Shown piece by piece: positions 18,985-25,834 of a DNA stretch of 28,166 bases (positions are counted from its first letter, which is position 1; every line of letters begins with the position of its first letter). The DNA is from a virus, in IMG/VR virus record IMGVR_UViG_3300031837_000045, positions 1-28,166 of that record; one strand, given 5' to 3'. Position numbers and translations under genes: made by a program. The notes under the pieces were generated by a model, which was not told the DNA's origin, ran no database searches, and saw only the letters and a list, made by a program, of their open reading frames with translations.

Positions 18985-19403
18985 ACAAGGAACTCATCCT
19001 GGAGGCCCTGACAGTGGCCAGGGACGCGATGGACATGTCCGACCCGTGCTTGCCCGCGGGGTCTTCGACCGAGACCGTCGTGCGCGCTGCGGTCACACAG
19101 GTTGATGAGGCCATCGCCCATATTGAAACGATGTCTAAGATGGTCTCGCCGGAGGAGGCAGAACTCAAGGAACTACGTGACTACAAGCGCACTGCCGCTG
19201 CACTGATGACTCAGGGATCAGCCAAGATCAACGACCTCATCGAGCAGAAGACCCTGCTGCGTACAGCGCTTGTCGAAGCCAGATCAGCGCAGGACTACGC
19301 CGTGTCGTATGGGCACCTGCCAGAGGCTCGGGAGGATGTTGTTGCCGCATTCGAGCACGCGGACATGCTGCGCGAAGAAGCGTTGCAGAAGGTGCCGGCA
19401 TGA
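18981..19403 (+). CDS. helical protein with predicted coiled coil, 140 aa
   Basis: ATG 18981 gives an ATGA overlap. The N-terminus (MNKELILEALTVARDAMDMS) contains the start of a phage-type tetratricopeptide-like helical pair, then VDEAIAHIETMSKM and a long charged helix (EEAELKELRDYKRTAAALMT). No enzymatic motif is seen. Length and neighbourhood fit an Ea22-like or other early phage protein, but I cannot say which. Confidence 0.68.
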   Translation: MNKELILEALTVARDAMDMSDPCLPAGSSTETVVRAAVTQVDEAIAHIETMSKMVSPEEAELKELRDYKRTAAALMTQGSAKINDLIEQKTLLRTALVEARSAQDYAVSYGHLPEAREDVVAAFEHADMLREEALQKVPA

Positions 19404-19834
19404 ACACCTGGCAATCCTTCGCCACCCACTGGCCCACGATCCGCAAGACCGTCAACGGCATGGACCCGAACGCCGAGGCGACGTGCGCCGTCCTGGTCAC
19501 CAACAACCTCAACGCGCGCAACGCCGCCGGCTCGATGAGCCACGTCTGGTGGGCCGTGCCGCACCGCGTCGAGCAGTCCGGCAAGCACGCCGACAAGGGA
19601 TCGGTGATGGGCTGGGTGGAGAGCGGCGGATCGGTGTACAACCTGACGCACTTCATGGAGATCCGCGAGGTGAGCGAGCCCGATGTGACACCCAGCATCC
19701 ACGTCGTTGAGTACGGGGACACACTGTCGAGCATCGCCCAGCGTTACGGTGTGTCGGTGGCGCTGCTGCTCCAAAGGAACATGATCGCCGACCCAGAGAT
19801 GATCTACATCGGCGCCAAGCTGAGAATACGATGA
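19400..19834 (+). CDS. LysM-domain protein, 144 aa, no signal peptide
   Basis: ATG 19400 gives an ATGA overlap. Residues about 100-144 form a LysM domain: HVVEYGDTLSSIAQRYGVSV, then LLLQRNMI...IYIGAKLRI. LysM binds the glycan of peptidoglycan. The N-terminal 95 residues have no hydrolase motif and no signal peptide. A LysM protein in an early, apparently cytoplasmic gene set is unusual. It may be a peptidoglycan-binding accessory to lysis or virion proteins, or a repurposed LysM fold. Confidence 0.8.
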   Translation: MNTWQSFATHWPTIRKTVNGMDPNAEATCAVLVTNNLNARNAAGSMSHVWWAVPHRVEQSGKHADKGSVMGWVESGGSVYNLTHFMEIREVSEPDVTPSIHVVEYGDTLSSIAQRYGVSVALLLQRNMIADPEMIYIGAKLRIR

Positions 19835-20028
19835 ACCACACCGACTGCATCACCAAGATCAACACCCTGCTCGCCCCATACAACACGGAGCTGCAGCCCA
19901 TATTCTCCTTCACTGGCGATGCTCCGCAGCGCATCGCGGTCTGCACGTCGAAGATCGACGCCAAGAAGCGCGGTCAGCCGAAGATGCTGTTCGCCACGTT
20001 CTGCCCGTTCTGCGGCGTGAAGCTGTGA
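19831..20028 (+). CDS. small phage protein with CxxC, 65 aa
   Basis: ATG 19831 gives an ATGA overlap. The product ends MLFATFCPFCGVKL, a CPFCG half-ribbon as in many small phage proteins, after a charged middle (TSKIDAKKRGQPK). The other metal ligands are not evident. Function unknown. Confidence 0.68.
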   Translation: MNHTDCITKINTLLAPYNTELQPIFSFTGDAPQRIAVCTSKIDAKKRGQPKMLFATFCPFCGVKL

Positions 20029-20339
20029 GAACGTACGCACTGCGCGAACCTTCTACCGGCTACTATATGCCGGCGCGACGTGGCCGCGGGTTCACGAACG
20101 ACGAGCCAGTCAAGAGTGGCGGCTACTGGGGTCCGCGCTTCTTCAAGTCGGAGCACGCTGCGAAGTGCGCGCTGCGTGCCTGGGAGCGGGGTGTATGGAT
20201 ACGAAAGCGCACAGGTTATATGGAAGACTACGGCGAGGAGATCAAGATCAAGCCGAAGGACCACCGGATTGGGCGAGTCGCCGTAGTCTGTTTCTCCCTG
20301 CATGAACTGAAGAAGCTGCCCTATGACCCTTGCGAATGA
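20025..20339 (+). CDS. small basic phage protein, 104 aa
   Basis: GTG 20025 gives a GTGA overlap. The product has YYMPARRGRGFTNDEPVKSG, GYWGPRFFKSEHAAKCALRA and VWIRKRTGYMEDYG. The R.G...T.DEP......PR.F.SE..A...L.AW..G pattern suggests a small ssDNA- or RNA-binding domain, but I have no name. It overlaps the next gene by 17 nt. Confidence 0.65.
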   Translation: MRTYALREPSTGYYMPARRGRGFTNDEPVKSGGYWGPRFFKSEHAAKCALRAWERGVWIRKRTGYMEDYGEEIKIKPKDHRIGRVAVVCFSLHELKKLPYDPCE

Positions 20340-20523
20340 GTTCCTCTGCTGCTGGTGCTGGCTCTACCGCCCAGCATCCATGCTCGCCAAGCGCATCGGC
20401 CCGCGCAAGCGTCCGCAGTGCAGGACGTGCGCGGATCGGATACTGAATCGGATCGTAGAGGCAACGAGCAGGCCGCAGCGATTTACGCAGGAAATCGTTG
20501 TGGACCGCTCCCGAACGAAGTGA
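20323..20523 (+). CDS. small Cys-rich basic protein, 66 aa
   Basis: ATG 20323 lies inside the previous gene in another frame. The product has FLCCWCWLYRPASMLAKRIG, then CRTCADRI: a CCxC and a CxxC about 26 residues apart, likely one zinc site. The end ...DRSRTK is encoded by the repeated CCGAACGAAGTGAG element. Function unknown. Confidence 0.6.
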   Translation: MTLANEFLCCWCWLYRPASMLAKRIGPRKRPQCRTCADRILNRIVEATSRPQRFTQEIVVDRSRTK

Positions 20524-20530
20524 GGCGAAC

Positions 20531-20773
20531 ATGAACATCGAACAGGTCAAAGTCGACACGCTCCAAGAGTGGCACCTGTGCGAACCGCCCTGCAACGGTC
20601 GTCTCCAGTACAACTATGCTGCGGTCGGCAGCGCATACCACGACGACAGCAGACCAGGCTTTTACTTCTATCCGCACCAGTGCACCAAGTGCTTTGCCAG
20701 TTGGTGGCTGCGCGACACCTCGCCTAAGATCTCGTACCGCGAGCGCATCTACATCGGAGTTAGATTAAAGTGA
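20531..20773 (+). CDS. small phage protein with CxxC, 80 aa
   Basis: ATG 20531 has GAGG 5 nt upstream. The product has EWHLCEPPCNGRLQYNYAAV and FYPHQCTKCFASWWLRD, so two Cys pairs and aromatic strands, possibly a zinc site. No family is recognised. It is coupled to the next gene by GTGA. Confidence 0.65.
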   Translation: MNIEQVKVDTLQEWHLCEPPCNGRLQYNYAAVGSAYHDDSRPGFYFYPHQCTKCFASWWLRDTSPKISYRERIYIGVRLK

Positions 20774-21102
20774 CAACCCTCGACCAATCCGCCTGCTACT
20801 GCGTCTACTGCGAGACCGTCATCCCCGCGATGCCCGGCCTCCTGCTGCGCTACGTCATGATGGGCCACATCGAGTCCTGCGAAAAGCATCCGTTGGCGCT
20901 GGTGCGAAAGGAACTCGGCGCGATGCGGCAGCTGCGCAAGGAAGAGGGCGCGCGACTGCGCCGTATGGTCGTCAGCCTGGAGAACAAGATCGGCGTGCAT
21001 GATGCAGAGGAGCTGTCCGAACTCGCCGACGGTCTGGAGTGCGGCAATCCGTTGGGGGACTGCGGGTGCGAAGGTATGTGTTTTACGAGAGGTGACGAAT
21101 GA
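20770..21102 (+). CDS. zinc-site protein with coiled coil, 110 aa
   Basis: GTG 20770 gives a GTGA overlap. The N-terminus CYCVYCETVIPAM...HIESCEKHP has CxC-x-C and later H/C residues like a small C2HC-type finger. Residues about 42-75 (VRKELGAMRQLRKEEGARLR) form a charged helix. The C-terminus is Cys/Gly-rich (GDCGCEGMCF). Function unknown. Confidence 0.68.
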   Translation: MTTLDQSACYCVYCETVIPAMPGLLLRYVMMGHIESCEKHPLALVRKELGAMRQLRKEEGARLRRMVVSLENKIGVHDAEELSELADGLECGNPLGDCGCEGMCFTRGDE

Positions 21103-21596
21103 CCGCCCCCAAAGTAGACGAGGCCCTTATCGAGCGGCTGATGGAGTTGGATTCGGCGAGGACGCGAGAGGAGTGGTTTGCCTCCGCTCGCAAACTGTTT
21201 GAAGGCTTCGTTCTGCTGACCAAGAGCGGCAAAGCCTTGGGCGCGATGAACTACAAATCGGACGCCGCTTTCGTCGCCGCTGCCCCACAAATGATGCAGG
21301 CGATCCGTGCGCTGCTGGCCGAGCGGCAGGCACGGGCGGCGGAGTGCGACCGTATTGCTGATCTGGAAAGCGCCGTCACCGAATTGCGCGAAGCCTTGGA
21401 CGATGCCGAATCGCATCTTGATTACTGCGGCTGGGGCTCGTTCGCCGGTCAGGTTGATCCAGGACGAGCGCCGCTGGTGCTAAAGTTCCTAAGGGAGCAT
21501 GGCGTTAAGCCCTTGGCACTGAAGCTCAACCGGGACGGATCGCCAATCCACCCGCTCTATGTCGGCTATGACGTGATGCCGCAGGTGATGCCATGA
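21099..21596 (+). CDS. phage early protein with coiled coil (Ea22-like), 165 aa
   Basis: ATG 21099 gives an ATGA overlap and has GAGAGG upstream. It contains DAAFVAAAPQMMQAIRALLA, a block frequent in phage Ead/Ea22-type proteins, then a coiled coil (DRIADLESAVTELREALDDA). The C-terminal HPLYVGYDVMPQVMP is unassigned. Such proteins lie in early regions of many lambdoid and related phages; function is poorly known. Confidence 0.72.
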   Translation: MTAPKVDEALIERLMELDSARTREEWFASARKLFEGFVLLTKSGKALGAMNYKSDAAFVAAAPQMMQAIRALLAERQARAAECDRIADLESAVTELREALDDAESHLDYCGWGSFAGQVDPGRAPLVLKFLREHGVKPLALKLNRDGSPIHPLYVGYDVMPQVMP

Positions 21597-21634
21597 AGAT
21601 CGCCGCTTCCCAGGCTGCGGCGAAGGAGGGATGA
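21593..21634 (+). CDS. 13-aa linker ORF between coupled genes
   Basis: ATG 21593 overlaps the previous stop as ATGA and ends TGA 21634 just at the next start. It would encode MKIAASQAAAKEG. The mRNA for its end carries AAGGAGG, the SD of the next gene. Like the 14-aa ORF at 8061, it may only carry ribosomes across a gap. Confidence 0.35.
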   Translation: MKIAASQAAAKEG

Positions 21635-21834
21635 TGAGTACAAAGATGAAACATGTGATCGGTCTGCGCGGCTACGCTATCGGCAAAGTCGGCGAGGACG
21701 GGTTCATTCCGGACACGATTGCGACAACCAAACAGCTATCCGCAATGCGCTTCCGCCTCTATCACCCTCGTCAGTGGCGATGGATCCATCAGTATCAATA
21801 TGTTCGCGTCATAATCGCTGAGTCCCTCAAATGA
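21634..21834 (+). CDS. small phage protein, 66 aa, unknown function
   Basis: Two ATGs are adjacent (21631, 21634). I prefer 21634 because the SD AAGGAGG would be only one base from 21631. The product MSTKMKHVIGLRGYAIGKVG is followed by TTKQLSAMRFRLYHPRQWRW, basic and aromatic. No family is recognised. Confidence 0.65.
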   Translation: MSTKMKHVIGLRGYAIGKVGEDGFIPDTIATTKQLSAMRFRLYHPRQWRWIHQYQYVRVIIAESLK

Positions 21835-22127
21835 CCAAACCGACCGCCGTGCTTACTCCTTCGATGTCCAGAGTGCTTGCCGAGTACCTGCGTATATTTC
21901 TGCCAGGCGTGCAGAACCGGAAGATCGAACAATGCGCTGTAGCCGGCATTGTGGCGACCGACATCATCGCCGGTCTGCTGGCCCTTGCCAACGACCAGGC
22001 CCAGGTTGCGGTGAAGTGCGAGACGTGCGGCGGGAAAGGTTATTTCGGGTCGCGCAAGGTACAAGACAGCGAATGCGCTGACTGCCACAACGGCTGGCGC
22101 GTGGTTTCTGAAGGAGAAGGGAAGTGA
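21831..22127 (+). CDS. DnaJ-type zinc-finger-like protein, 98 aa
   Basis: ATG 21831 gives an ATGA overlap. The C-terminus has CETCGGKGYFGSRKVQDSEC and ADCHNGWRVV, i.e. CxxCxGxG...CxxCxxxW as in DnaJ-type Cys-rich repeats. A short hydrophobic helix (GIVATDIIAGLLALAND) precedes it. No J domain is present. In phages such isolated motifs are common and unassigned. Confidence 0.72.
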   Translation: MTKPTAVLTPSMSRVLAEYLRIFLPGVQNRKIEQCAVAGIVATDIIAGLLALANDQAQVAVKCETCGGKGYFGSRKVQDSECADCHNGWRVVSEGEGK

Positions 22128-22462
22128 GCGACTGGCGTCTGACGTATCTGCACCAAAGACCGCGCGAATTTATTTGGCACATCCGCCAAGAGTTGGACAA
22201 GGCATTGAAGCGCCTAACAGACGAGCGTGCGTCACGCCCCTTGCACGGATTGAAGGGGTACTATCCGAACGACAGGCGCGTGGTTCCTGAAATGTCTGAG
22301 AACCTTTACCCGATCAAAGCCGCAATGGACTGCTGCGCGACACAGATTGCGCATCTTGAGGGGCTGATCGCTGAGTACAAAGAACACCACGAATGCCTGG
22401 GCGCGATGGACTACCTGTTCCAGCGCGAAATCGACATTGCGATGTGCCGGAGGAAACCATGA
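22124..22462 (+). CDS. helical phage protein, 112 aa, unknown function
   Basis: GTG 22124 gives a GTGA overlap. The sequence is helical and charged: REFIWHIRQELDKALKRLTD, ENLYPIKAAMDCCATQIAHL, then ...FQREIDIAMCRRKP. No motif is recognised. It leads into the cluster of overlapping short ORFs at 22459-22620. Confidence 0.65.
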   Translation: MSDWRLTYLHQRPREFIWHIRQELDKALKRLTDERASRPLHGLKGYYPNDRRVVPEMSENLYPIKAAMDCCATQIAHLEGLIAEYKEHHECLGAMDYLFQREIDIAMCRRKP

Positions 22463-22494
22463 ACCAAGCCCCTGCGGAAGTGCTGTTGCCGTGA
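22459..22494 (+). CDS. 11-aa linker ORF
   Basis: ATG 22459 overlaps the previous stop as ATGA, and its TGA (22494) overlaps the next GTG as GTGA. It would encode MNQAPAEVLLP. It may instead be the real start of 22491 if one base was lost near the junction. Confidence 0.3.
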   Translation: MNQAPAEVLLP

Positions 22495-22607
22495 GCGCCT
22501 ATTCTGATTCTGAGCTGTGGGAGATTTTCGCCGATGCAACACTTGCTCAATGCCCTGTGGCCGATCTTGTTCTGTTTGATTTCTTTGTTTGGCCTCTGGA
22601 TAGTTAG
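22491..22607 (+). CDS. 38-aa ORF, possibly continuing 22459
   Basis: GTG 22491 (GTGA overlap) encodes SAYSDSELWEIFADATLAQC and PVADLVLFDFFVWPLDS. DSELWEIFADAT looks like a genuine acidic helix. It is overlapped for most of its length in another frame by the 28-aa membrane ORF. Both could be real, or the shared region codes for one and shadows the other. Confidence 0.4.
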   Translation: MSAYSDSELWEIFADATLAQCPVADLVLFDFFVWPLDS

Positions 22608-22620
22608 GAGAAAGCCATGA
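22534..22620 (+). CDS. 28-aa membrane ORF overlapping 22491 in another frame
   Basis: ATG 22534 encodes MQHLLNALWPILFCLISLFG then LWIVRRKP, one membrane segment with basic C-terminus. It ends in an ATGA overlap with ATG 22617, which supports it. Its N-terminal three quarters overlaps the 38-aa ORF in another frame. No SD is evident. Confidence 0.42.
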   Translation: MQHLLNALWPILFCLISLFGLWIVRRKP

Positions 22621-23321
22621 AGTGTATTTGTTGTGGATCATCGCGATTGACTGGTTCCGAATTGTCGTGGCTTAACTGCAACGATTGCGGCGCTCAATGG
22701 GACCAATCCAAGCGCACTGCCGATGCGGTGCCTGAGCGCACTGCTTGTCCGAATTGCGATTGCCCTGAACTGGATTATCGCTGCCGAGGATGCAGCGCCA
22801 CATTCACCAAGCAGGACTGCAAGACTGCCACTCCCCAAATCGCCCCGGCCGTGCGCGGGGATGAGTCTGACCCCATCGAAGAACTACAGCGCCCCGCACG
22901 CGAGGCCAAGTTCGCGGAATTCATCGCGTCAGTGCCGGAGGACGCTGCTGCGCCTGCGGCTTCTTCGGATGAGCCTGACGATCTGGGGAATCTGGAATCC
23001 TTACGTGATGCCGCGCATACCGTTCTTGCAGCCTTCGACAACGGGCACAAGAAGCATATGTCGGAAACCGCAATTCCTTATCTTCGTGATGTGCTGGAAT
23101 CTCTGTCGGAAGCCGATGCCGAAAAAATTCTCGCCCCTCCCGCCCCTGCGCCACTGGGGGAAGATGAGGAGAGGGCGCGGTTTGAGGTACACCGTAGCCT
23201 GCACTGGCCGCATCTGACGCGGGAACCGGATCACAGTATCGGTAATCAGGTCGCACGGGACTTCTGGAAAGCCCGGGCCCGACTCGGCGGAAAGCGGAAG
23301 CCGCAATCCGACGAGCGGTAA
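22617..23321 (+). CDS. double zinc-ribbon early phage protein, 234 aa
   Basis: ATG 22617 gives an ATGA overlap; GGAGAAAG lies upstream. Residues 1-60 have two ribbons: CICCGSSRLTG...NCNDCGAQW and CPNCDC...CRGCSATF. The middle is acidic and helical (RDAAHTVLAAFDNGHKKH). The end FEVHRSLHWPHLTREPDHSI, ARDFWKARARL resembles the C-terminal segment in many Ead/Ea22-like phage proteins (F......W........ W..W.ARA). It may be a fusion of a ribbon domain to that tail. Function unknown. Confidence 0.72.
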   Translation: MKCICCGSSRLTGSELSWLNCNDCGAQWDQSKRTADAVPERTACPNCDCPELDYRCRGCSATFTKQDCKTATPQIAPAVRGDESDPIEELQRPAREAKFAEFIASVPEDAAAPAASSDEPDDLGNLESLRDAAHTVLAAFDNGHKKHMSETAIPYLRDVLESLSEADAEKILAPPAPAPLGEDEERARFEVHRSLHWPHLTREPDHSIGNQVARDFWKARARLGGKRKPQSDER

Positions 23322-23329
23322 AATAACAC

Positions 23330-23358
23330 TTGTCAAATCGCCAAAGTCGGAGTATCGT
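23330..23358 (+). promoter_or_regulatory. rightward promoter TTGTCA-17-TATCGT
   Basis: TTGTCA (23330-23335), 17 bp, TATCGT (23353-23358). TGTCAAATCGCCA (23331-23343) is a degraded match to the 13-bp operator. The leader contains CAGGGATCAACA (23364-23375), like the leaders of 10549 and 11016. It drives 23397 onward. Confidence 0.55.
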
Positions 23359-23396
23359 TGCACCAGGGATCAACAACGAAGGGACACATACCGATC

Positions 23397-23594
23397 ATGC
23401 AGAACCGAATCAACCTCAACGAGCCCGAACTGGGCGCAGTGATCGCCGGCCTGGTCGTGCTGAGCGCGCAGATGCAGGCGAACCCGCAGATCGTCGTCAG
23501 CGTGCGGGACATCCTTGGGCAGAACGGGCACTGCCTGCCGCTGTCGCACGTCGAGATCCGCGACCTGGCGCAGCGGCTGGATACAGGGGTGTAG
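23397..23594 (+). CDS. small phage protein, 65 aa, unknown function
   Basis: ATG 23397 is chosen although its SD (GAAGGG) is about 13 nt away; an upstream in-frame TTG is unlikely. The product MQNRINLNEPELGAVIAGLV, VLSAQMQANPQIVVSVRDIL is helical. N-terminal half could be an amphipathic membrane-associated helix. It is the first gene under the 23330 promoter. Confidence 0.62.
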   Translation: MQNRINLNEPELGAVIAGLVVLSAQMQANPQIVVSVRDILGQNGHCLPLSHVEIRDLAQRLDTGV

Positions 23595-23598
23595 GACG

Positions 23599-23796
23599 AT
23601 GATCCATACGAAGACCCACCACAAAACCCTGAACACGATATACGCCTGCGACATACCCGTGCGCCTGGTCCGGATGAAGCAGGAGGCCGTTGATATGGGC
23701 CTGTTCAAGACAGCTGCAGCGCTCGATCTGGCGATGGAGCGCGTCGGCTGGGAGCTGGCCGCCAGGCGCGAGAGGCTGGAGGGGGTGTCGTCGTGA
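23599..23796 (+). CDS. small helical phage protein, 65 aa
   Basis: ATG 23599 has AGGA close upstream. The product has DIPVRLVRMKQEAVDMGLFK, TAAALDLAMERVGWELAARR, two helices. Position directly before, and GTGA coupling to, the GHKL ATPase suggests a partner role (inference). No family is recognised. Confidence 0.65.
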   Translation: MIHTKTHHKTLNTIYACDIPVRLVRMKQEAVDMGLFKTAAALDLAMERVGWELAARRERLEGVSS

Positions 23797-24917
23797 CCCA
23801 AGCCACCCAGACCCTCAAAGCCGTCTCCAACGTTCTCGGCTTCAGCAAGACCTACGAGCTGCCGCTGGCCAAGGGCTACGTGCGCCATTGGGGCATGGCC
23901 GAGGCCGTCCGTGAGCTGCTCCAGAACGCGCTCGACTCGGAGTCGCCGTTCGAGTATGAGTGGATTGACCGGGATGACGCGGCCGGCAGCGACCTGCTGA
24001 TCCGCAGCCGCTACACCACACTCGACCCCTCATCCCTGCTCCTGGGCGCGACGACCAAGGCCGAGCGCACCGACACGATCGGCAGCTTCGGCGAAGGCTA
24101 CAAGATCGCGCTGCTGGTTCTCGCGCGCCAGGGCTACGACGTCACCGTCTACAACGGCGAGCGTATCTGGACCCCGCATTTTCGGGAAAGCAGGCAGTTC
24201 GGCGCCGAGGTGCTGTGCATCAGCGACCATCCGTCGCCGCAGCCCAACGAGGGTCTGACATTTCGCGTCAGCGGCCTGTCGCCGGACGACTGCGCGCAGA
24301 TCATATCGACCTGCCTGCCGATGCAGCCGGAGTTGGGCGAGACCATCACGACAACGAAGGGCCGCATCCTTCTAGGCAAGCCGGGCAAGCTGTACGTCGG
24401 CGGTCTGTTCGTGTGCGACACGAAGATGCGCTACGGCTACGACGTGAAGCCGGAGCACCTTCGGCTTGAGCGCGATAGGCAGACGGTATCGACCTTCGAC
24501 CTGGCGTTCATAACCAAGGAGTTCTGGTTCGAGTCCGGCCGCCACGAGGCGGTGGGCCAGATGATCGCCGACAACGTGCCCGACCTGGAGTACGGCAACT
24601 ACAACTGCCCGGAGCTGGTCAAGGAGGTGTGCTACAGCATCTTCCGCAAGCGCCATCCAGGCAAGATCATCGCCAACAGCCCGGAGGAGGTTGAGCGCTA
24701 CGTCAAGCAGGGCATGACGGAGGTGGTCTACGTTGGCGGCGCCATGTACGGCGCCGTGAAGGAGTCGAACTCCTACAAGACGGAGGTCACCATCAAGCTG
24801 AAGTCCCCCTACGAGATCCTCGCTGACTGGCTCAAGCTGAACCGCAAGCATATGCGGCGCGACGGCATCATCGCCTTTCGCAGGCTGATCGAGGACGCGG
24901 TCAAGTGGAAAATCTGA
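23793..24917 (+). CDS. GHKL-type (Hsp90/MutL/gyrase-like) ATP-binding protein
   Basis: GTG 23793 (GTGA overlap) opens a 374-aa protein. The N-box reads AEAVRELLQNALDSE with E41, N45 and D48. GSFGEGYK at 97-104 is the GxGxG glycine loop, in a DTIGSFGEGYKIALLVLARQ context. The usual DxGxG Asp of G1 is not obvious; SSLLLGATTK takes that place. Downstream blocks KLYVGGLFVCDTKMRYGYD and LRLERDRQTVSTFDL match a phage ATPase family I know; later segments are unassigned. No kinase core or gyrase domain is present. Its role may be a DNA-clamp, chaperone-like or anti-defence ATPase. Confidence 0.83.
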   Translation: MTQATQTLKAVSNVLGFSKTYELPLAKGYVRHWGMAEAVRELLQNALDSESPFEYEWIDRDDAAGSDLLIRSRYTTLDPSSLLLGATTKAERTDTIGSFGEGYKIALLVLARQGYDVTVYNGERIWTPHFRESRQFGAEVLCISDHPSPQPNEGLTFRVSGLSPDDCAQIISTCLPMQPELGETITTTKGRILLGKPGKLYVGGLFVCDTKMRYGYDVKPEHLRLERDRQTVSTFDLAFITKEFWFESGRHEAVGQMIADNVPDLEYGNYNCPELVKEVCYSIFRKRHPGKIIANSPEEVERYVKQGMTEVVYVGGAMYGAVKESNSYKTEVTIKLKSPYEILADWLKLNRKHMRRDGIIAFRRLIEDAVKWKI

Positions 24918-24943
24918 GAGACCGGGTGGAAAGGGAGATGCGC

Positions 24944-25153
24944 ATGGAAAATATCAAGCATGATCTGTGGTTCCTCGCCGTCGTCCTGGCGATGATTGCC
25001 ATGTTCTACCTGGTCGGTGTGCACGTACCGCCAATCCAGTCCCGCGTCCACGCATCGAACAACCTGCACATCAACTGCAGCATCAGCTACGACGAACGCG
25101 GCGAGATCGCGCAGTGCGATGACGGGACCGTGTATCCGGTGAATCGGGAATGA
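24944..25153 (+). CDS. 69-aa single-pass membrane protein
   Basis: ATG 24944 has AAGGGAG 6 nt upstream, so I prefer it to GTG 24905, which overlaps the ATPase. The product MENIKHDLWFLAVVLAMIAM and FYLVGVHVPPIQS form one membrane segment. The rest is periplasm-like, with a C..C pair and acidic residues (NCSISYDERGEIAQCDDGTV). Function unknown; type II topology is possible. Confidence 0.65.
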   Translation: MENIKHDLWFLAVVLAMIAMFYLVGVHVPPIQSRVHASNNLHINCSISYDERGEIAQCDDGTVYPVNRE

Positions 25154-25365
25154 GCGTGGACAAGTGCCCAATCTGTTCTGGTGACCGCAATGCAGACACC
25201 GCTTCTGTGAGGAAGGCCGTGCATGAAGCGGGCCTGAAGCGCGAGCGTGTTGATCCAGGTGGCAGAGTGCTGACGTTCTATGACGGCGGCGAATTGCGGC
25301 TGAGCGATCAGTGCAATACCTGTGACAGCAAGGAAATACTTCATTTTCTGGCGGTGCGCGGATGA
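25150..25365 (+). CDS. small zinc-site phage protein, 71 aa
   Basis: ATG 25150 gives an ATGA overlap. The product has KCPICSGDRNADTAS and QCNTCDSKE, two CxxC pairs about 50 residues apart, so a zinc ribbon with a helix-strand insert (VRKAVHEAGLKRERVDPGGR). Function unknown. Confidence 0.68.
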   Translation: MSVDKCPICSGDRNADTASVRKAVHEAGLKRERVDPGGRVLTFYDGGELRLSDQCNTCDSKEILHFLAVRG

Positions 25366-25634
25366 ACACCAATCTCCCTAAACGCCCCTGGTCTGTCCGC
25401 TGCGACACGGAGTCCACCAGCGCCGTCCCCGGCTGGTTCCTCTACAACGCCGACGGCAAGCGCGTCTACATGAACGACCCAGTCGTCCTCACCTACATCC
25501 AAGCCTGCGTCGCAGCCTGCGAGGGCTTCGAGCCGGCCGAGCTGACGCCGCGACTGCTTCGGAGGCTGATCGACCAGCTGACGGACGAGCACAACCAGTC
25601 GATGGTGGCGCATCTGTTGAGGACGCCGGGATGA
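25362..25634 (+). CDS. small phage protein, 90 aa, unknown function
   Basis: ATG 25362 gives an ATGA overlap. Residues PWSVRCDTESTSAVPGWFLY, NADGKRVYMNDPVVLTYIQA resemble a strand-rich N-terminal half followed by helices (LTPRLLRRLIDQLTDEHNQS). No family is named. Confidence 0.66.
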   Translation: MNTNLPKRPWSVRCDTESTSAVPGWFLYNADGKRVYMNDPVVLTYIQACVAACEGFEPAELTPRLLRRLIDQLTDEHNQSMVAHLLRTPG

Positions 25635-25834
25635 ACAAGACGCAGCAGGAAGCACTCAAGGCGTTCCAGGCGATGTCGGGCGCTGCCGACCGCGCGGCGC
25701 TATCGCTGTTCGAGATGCGCACCGCGCTGATGAGCGAGCATGTGCGCCTAGCGCTCTGGCAGCTCGGACACGGGTTTGCCCGATGGGACAGACGGCCTAT
25801 CTACCATGTGCGCTGCCGGGATGACGTGGCATGA
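25631..25834 (+). CDS. small helical phage protein, 67 aa
   Basis: ATG 25631 gives an ATGA overlap. The product MNKTQQEALKAFQAMSGAAD, RAALSLFEMRTALMSEHVRL is nearly all helix with a basic aromatic end (FARWDRRPIYHVRCRD). Function unknown. Confidence 0.64.
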   Translation: MNKTQQEALKAFQAMSGAADRAALSLFEMRTALMSEHVRLALWQLGHGFARWDRRPIYHVRCRDDVA

